Below, piece by piece: positions 61,395 to 64,000 of a stretch of 64,000 nucleotides of DNA. Under the pieces are notes generated by a model. It saw only the letters and a program-made list of their open reading frames with translations, ran no database searches and was not told the origin of the DNA. Both the position numbers and the translations under genes were made by a program. The first letter of the stretch is position 1. Every line of letters begins with the position of its first letter. This DNA is from JAGPHI01 sp036641735 (GTDB taxonomy: Bacteria; Bacillota; Clostridia; Oscillospirales; Ruminococcaceae): NCBI GenBank assembly GCA_036641735.1, contig JAVWEG010000001.1, positions 5,117-69,116 of the forward strand, given 5' to 3'.

Positions 61395-62681
61395 TTAAGT
61401 GCCTTTTCCAAGTGCATCAAGCACTGCTGCCATACGGTTTCGCATAAGCACCATACAGTCGTCTGCACTCGCTTTACCGCGCACTATATCCTCTGCAAGC
61501 GAGGCGCAAGTAGGCGCGCCGCAGCTTCCGCAATCAAGCCCGGGCAAGGTGGTGAGCAATTCTTCCATACGATTATACCGTTCAAATCGCTCTGCCTTCG
61601 TACCGCCAAGCTCCATTACAGGCGCGTATACAAGGTCTGTATCCCACAGCATTTCAGTGGGAATACTGCCCGTGAGATGATTGGTGCTTACAGGTACATA
61701 ACGGCGCAGCTTTTTTAATTTGGCTTTGGCAATATACGGATTTTCCACTTGCAGCACACCGCCTACGCAGCCGCCTGCACACGCGTCCAACTCCACAAAT
61801 TCAAGATTAGGATATTTTTCGTCCTCTAAATCTTCAAGCACGCGTATTACGTTTTCAATGCCGTCGGCGGCAAGGTAGCTGTCGGTGGATACAAGCCCCG
61901 CGCTCTCGCCGCCGCTCTCTGCCCAGCCCAGCCCTATGCGCCCTGCCGCAGAAAGATAGTCTACATTTTTCACGTCTTTCATAGCACTAAGCAGTAAAGG
62001 ATATATCTCTTTTACGGCTATTGCACCGTCTACAGCGCTTTTACTCGAGCCGATAGGCATTTTAATAGCCGTAACCTTAGCAGGGCAGGGAGACAAAAAT
62101 ATACAGCCAATTTCCTCGGGCGAAAAGCCCGTTTTGCGCACTGCCTCGGCTTTTGCCATACGTGCCGCAAGTTCCATAGGCGCTACAAGCGGCAGTACGT
62201 GGTCTATAAGCTGAGGGAAACGCACCCTAATAAGCCGTGTTACAGCAGGGCAGGCGGACGAGATAACAGGGCGTTCTATGTTGTGTGTTTCAAGCAAGCG
62301 GCGCGTGGCATCGCTTATAAGCTCCGCCGCCTTTGCCACTTCATACACACTGTCAAACCCTATATCCAGCAAAGCCGAAAGCACTACGTCACGGTCGTCA
62401 AGATTATTAAATTGCCCATAAAGGCTGGGCGCAGGCAAAGCAATATTGTATTTATATTCGTTTAAAACCGCCATAGTATCGTACGTGGCAATCTTTGCGT
62501 GATGTGGACAAATACGTATACATTCGCCGCAGTCTATACATCTTTCTTTAATAATATGCGCCTTGCCGTCACGCACACGGATAGCCTCGGTGGGACAGCG
62601 CTTAATGCAGTTTATGCAGCCCTTGCACAAATCTTTATTTAAAGTAACAGAATGGAAAAACTCTCCCATAATGAGTATCAC
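61395..62681 (-). CDS. [FeFe]-hydrogenase-like protein, putative sensory (group C/D-like) type
   Basis: 428 residues. Two [4Fe-4S] ferredoxin motifs lie at about 17-60 (CKGCINCIKRC; CIDCGECIRIC). The Fe-hydrogenase large-subunit domain follows (about 75-365), and a C-terminal Fe-S motif at about 393-410 (GLDCGSCGAPTC). All four H-cluster cysteines are present: SSACPAV, LSPCPAK, and DACAGGC for the last two. The residue before the first, a proton-relay Cys in catalytic enzymes, is Ala here, as reported for sensory hydrogenases. It shares an operon with an HATPase, two DRTGG proteins and a PHP protein. Role in H2 sensing is inferred. Confidence 0.85.
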   Translation of the reverse strand: MILIMGEFFHSVTLNKDLCKGCINCIKRCPTEAIRVRDGKAHIIKERCIDCGECIRICPHHAKIATYDTMAVLNEYKYNIALPAPSLYGQFNNLDDRDVVLSALLDIGFDSVYEVAKAAELISDATRRLLETHNIERPVISSACPAVTRLIRVRFPQLIDHVLPLVAPMELAARMAKAEAVRKTGFSPEEIGCIFLSPCPAKVTAIKMPIGSSKSAVDGAIAVKEIYPLLLSAMKDVKNVDYLSAAGRIGLGWAESGGESAGLVSTDSYLAADGIENVIRVLEDLEDEKYPNLEFVELDACAGGCVGGVLQVENPYIAKAKLKKLRRYVPVSTNHLTGSIPTEMLWDTDLVYAPVMELGGTKAERFERYNRMEELLTTLPGLDCGSCGAPTCASLAEDIVRGKASADDCMVLMRNRMAAVLDALGKGT

Positions 62682-62700
62682 CTCGCATAATTTTGCAGCT

Positions 62701-63123
62701 TTAATATTTTACGCCCATACGTACTGTTGTACCTATCCCGAGCGTAGAAGTAATGTCAAAAGTATCGGAATACTTTTTCATATTCGGCAATCCCATACCT
62801 GCGCCAAAGCCGAGGCTTCGCACTTCATCGGGCGCAGTGGAAAATCCCTCGCTCATAGCAAGGTCTATATCAGCTATGCCGGGGCCTTTATCCGACAAAA
62901 TCATATCCACATTATCGTCTCCGATAATAATGTTTATGTCTCCGCCGTGCGCGTGAATGGCAAGGTTTATTTCGCCTTCATACAGTGCAATGGCTACCTT
63001 GCGTATTGCTTCAGACGGAAACCCTAAAAGCTTAAGCCTTGCTTTTAAATCGGCGCTCGCTTCGCCGGCACGAGTGAAATCGTCTCCGGGTACAGTGTAG
63101 TGCAGCTCTATTGTTTCACCCAT
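62701..63123 (-). CDS. HATPase/anti-sigma-factor-type serine kinase
   Basis: 140 residues from the ATG at 63123 (GGAGG site). It has the GHKL ATPase boxes: the N-box helix with AIRKVAIALYEGEINLAIHAHGG near 50-72, the G1 box DKGPGI near 90 and the G2 region GAGMGLPNMKKYSD near 112-125. This is the SpoIIAB/RsbW-like single-domain form. It partners the hydrogenase-like sensor; the substrate protein is not evident. Confidence 0.85.
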   Translation of the reverse strand: MGETIELHYTVPGDDFTRAGEASADLKARLKLLGFPSEAIRKVAIALYEGEINLAIHAHGGDINIIIGDDNVDMILSDKGPGIADIDLAMSEGFSTAPDEVRSLGFGAGMGLPNMKKYSDTFDITSTLGIGTTVRMGVKY

Positions 63124-63467
63124 TATACGCCTCCGTGCAAGCCGTTTGAGTACAAAGTGCCGCACGCGTTAAACATAGTCATATCAGATGTCATCACAGC
63201 AATATCACGTTCACGCGCAAGGCGAAGCAGCATTTCATCGGGCTTTTTACCGCGCACAAATACCACGCACACCATATCCATCATATCGGCGGTGCGTATT
63301 ACCTGCGGATTATTAAGCCCTGTCAGCAGCACAGCTTGGTCTTTTACATATGCCAGTACATCGCTCATCATATCACTGCCGCAGGCGGTATAAACGTGGC
63401 GTTCAAGATTAGAGTCTTCTGTAAGCAGCTTTGCATCCAGTAATCTTAAGATATCTTTTATTTTCAT
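63123..63467 (-). CDS. DRTGG-domain protein (first copy)
   Basis: 114 residues from the ATG at 63467, with AAGGAG upstream. Typical DRTGG layout: MKIKDILRLLDAKLL, then CGSDMMSDVLAYVKDQAVLLTGL near 29-51 and VVFVRGKKPDE near 67. Its stop overlaps the next start as TAATG, so translation is coupled. It is first in the cluster, directly downstream of a good promoter. Confidence 0.8.
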   Translation of the reverse strand: MKIKDILRLLDAKLLTEDSNLERHVYTACGSDMMSDVLAYVKDQAVLLTGLNNPQVIRTADMMDMVCVVFVRGKKPDEMLLRLARERDIAVMTSDMTMFNACGTLYSNGLHGGV

Positions 63468-63524
63468 ATGCACGTCTCCTTATATAAATGCAGTAGCTGC
63501 AATGCAGCTTGTACTGTTTTCTCA

Positions 63525-63553
63525 AGTATACGAGAATAATACTAAAGGTGCAA
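63525..63553 (-). promoter_or_regulatory. Promoter of the hydrogenase-sensor operon
   Basis: Minus strand: TTGCAC (63548-63553), 17-base spacer, TATACT (63525-63530). Confidence 0.72.
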
Positions 63554-63732
63554 TAGCAAATTGCGCAAAAAACTATGGCAAAATGCACAGTTTTTACCGT
63601 ATATTTTCTACAAATCAAATAATTGCAAATAGAAATTACTGTCGTATTTTATCTTTAAATCTGTTATAATAAAATAATGTCTATTAGTTAATTTTTTGAC
63701 ATAGCAAATTACTTAAAACAGGAGGATTATTT

Positions 63733-64000
63733 ATGAGGCGCTTTTCAACTGTGCCGTTTAAGGGCACTAAAGAACAGGAAACAGAGCTGAGAGATTGGCT
63801 GAAAGCCAATAAAAATGTAGCCGGTGTTGCTATGCCTGCATTACAAAAAGCTCAAGGCATTTATGGTTATTTACCTATAGAGGTGCAGCGTATTGTGGCT
63901 GATGAGCTAGGAAAGCCTCTTGAGGAAATATACGGCATATCTACGTTTTATTCGCAGTTTAGCCTATGTCCTAAGGGCGAGTACAAAGTATCGGTATGTC
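63733..64000 (+). CDS. NuoE/HydC-type thioredoxin-like [2Fe-2S] subunit (partial, cut by window end)
   Basis: The first 89 residues are present. The start follows AGGAGG. The helix-rich N-terminus and the block ALQKAQGIYGYLPIEVQRIVADELGKPLEEIYGISTFYSQF are those of NuoE-like subunits. The first cysteines of the [2Fe-2S] site would be at SLCPKG and VSVC. In Clostridia this subunit belongs to bifurcating [FeFe] hydrogenases or formate dehydrogenases. The neighbouring sensor cluster makes hydrogenase the better guess. TATAAT at 63665-63670 may be its -10. Confidence 0.9.
   Translation, partial: MRRFSTVPFKGTKEQETELRDWLKANKNVAGVAMPALQKAQGIYGYLPIEVQRIVADELGKPLEEIYGISTFYSQFSLCPKGEYKVSVC

Noticed and set aside
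1..64000. tRNA or rRNA genes, CRISPR arrays, insertion sequences, prophage
   Set aside because: No cloverleaf-like GGTTCGA segments, no regularly spaced repeats, no transposase, integrase or phage structural genes were recognised on reading both strands.

Overview
The window looks like chromosome from an endospore-forming anaerobic member of the Clostridia (Firmicutes). It carries spore genes (gpr, spoIIP, spoVAC-spoVAD-spoVAE), rubrerythrin, an [FeFe]-hydrogenase-like gene cluster, Firmicutes-style ribosomal protein genes and leaders, strong GGAGG ribosome binding sites and many long perfect-hairpin terminators. No phage, IS element, CRISPR array, rRNA or tRNA was seen. Gene starts are unusually easy to place. 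Sixteen sigma-A-type promoters could be read directly; fourteen have 17-base spacers and two have 16.

Layout. 1-3.1 kb: tail of a small membrane protein, a CorC/HlyC-type CBS transporter and, convergent to it, a polyphosphate:AMP phosphotransferase. 3.1-7.6 kb: a Cache-HAMP-GGDEF diguanylate cyclase and the KDG kinase/KDPG aldolase operon. 7.9-12.6 kb: ddl-murI-DUF1934-argS-yhhN. A decayed AraC regulator follows, then sdaAB-sdaAA. 14.6-16 kb: an IclR regulator with rubrerythrin. 16.2-19.6 kb: rpmG-secE-nusG-rplK-rplA-rplJ-rplL, with two L1-type mRNA sites and an L10-type leader. 19.8-21.7 kb: an AEC transporter with an upstream mini-ORF, and an RlmA-type methyltransferase. 21.7-28.4 kb: ssnA-ygfK-hydA, a module of the anaerobic purine (urate) degradation cluster, with a divergent YheO-type regulator. 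28.5-31 kb: pyrBI, an LCP-like protein and a conserved 45-residue protein. 31-37 kb: oppBCDF-oppA. 37-41.7 kb: a lone solute-binding lipoprotein paired with a Cache-GGDEF-EAL protein. 41.8-50.1 kb: DHHW/DUF4358 pair, PrsA-like lipoprotein, acetyltransferase, RHH protein-clpB, plsC and two small membrane proteins. 50-56.2 kb: glycosidase-like protein, gpr-spoIIP, rpsT, spoVA. 56.3-60.2 kb: CofE-like protein and a second diguanylate cyclase. 60.2-64 kb: a putative sensory [FeFe]-hydrogenase cluster, divergent from a truncated HydC/NuoE gene.

The observations I rate highest are these. (1) The ssnA operon has a ~145-nt 5' leader with a terminator-like stem and two copies of a competing segment, which suggests an attenuator or riboswitch on a purine-catabolism operon. 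(2) A 15-bp operator-like motif is shared by the KDG operon and the IclR gene about 8 kb away, in the same place relative to both promoters. (3) The hydrogenase-like protein keeps the four H-cluster cysteines but has Ala at the proton-relay Cys, and it sits in an operon with an anti-sigma-type kinase, two DRTGG proteins and a PHP protein. (4) A solute-binding protein with no transporter is paired with a c-di-GMP enzyme. Functions are assigned by recognising families and motifs by eye; no database search was run.
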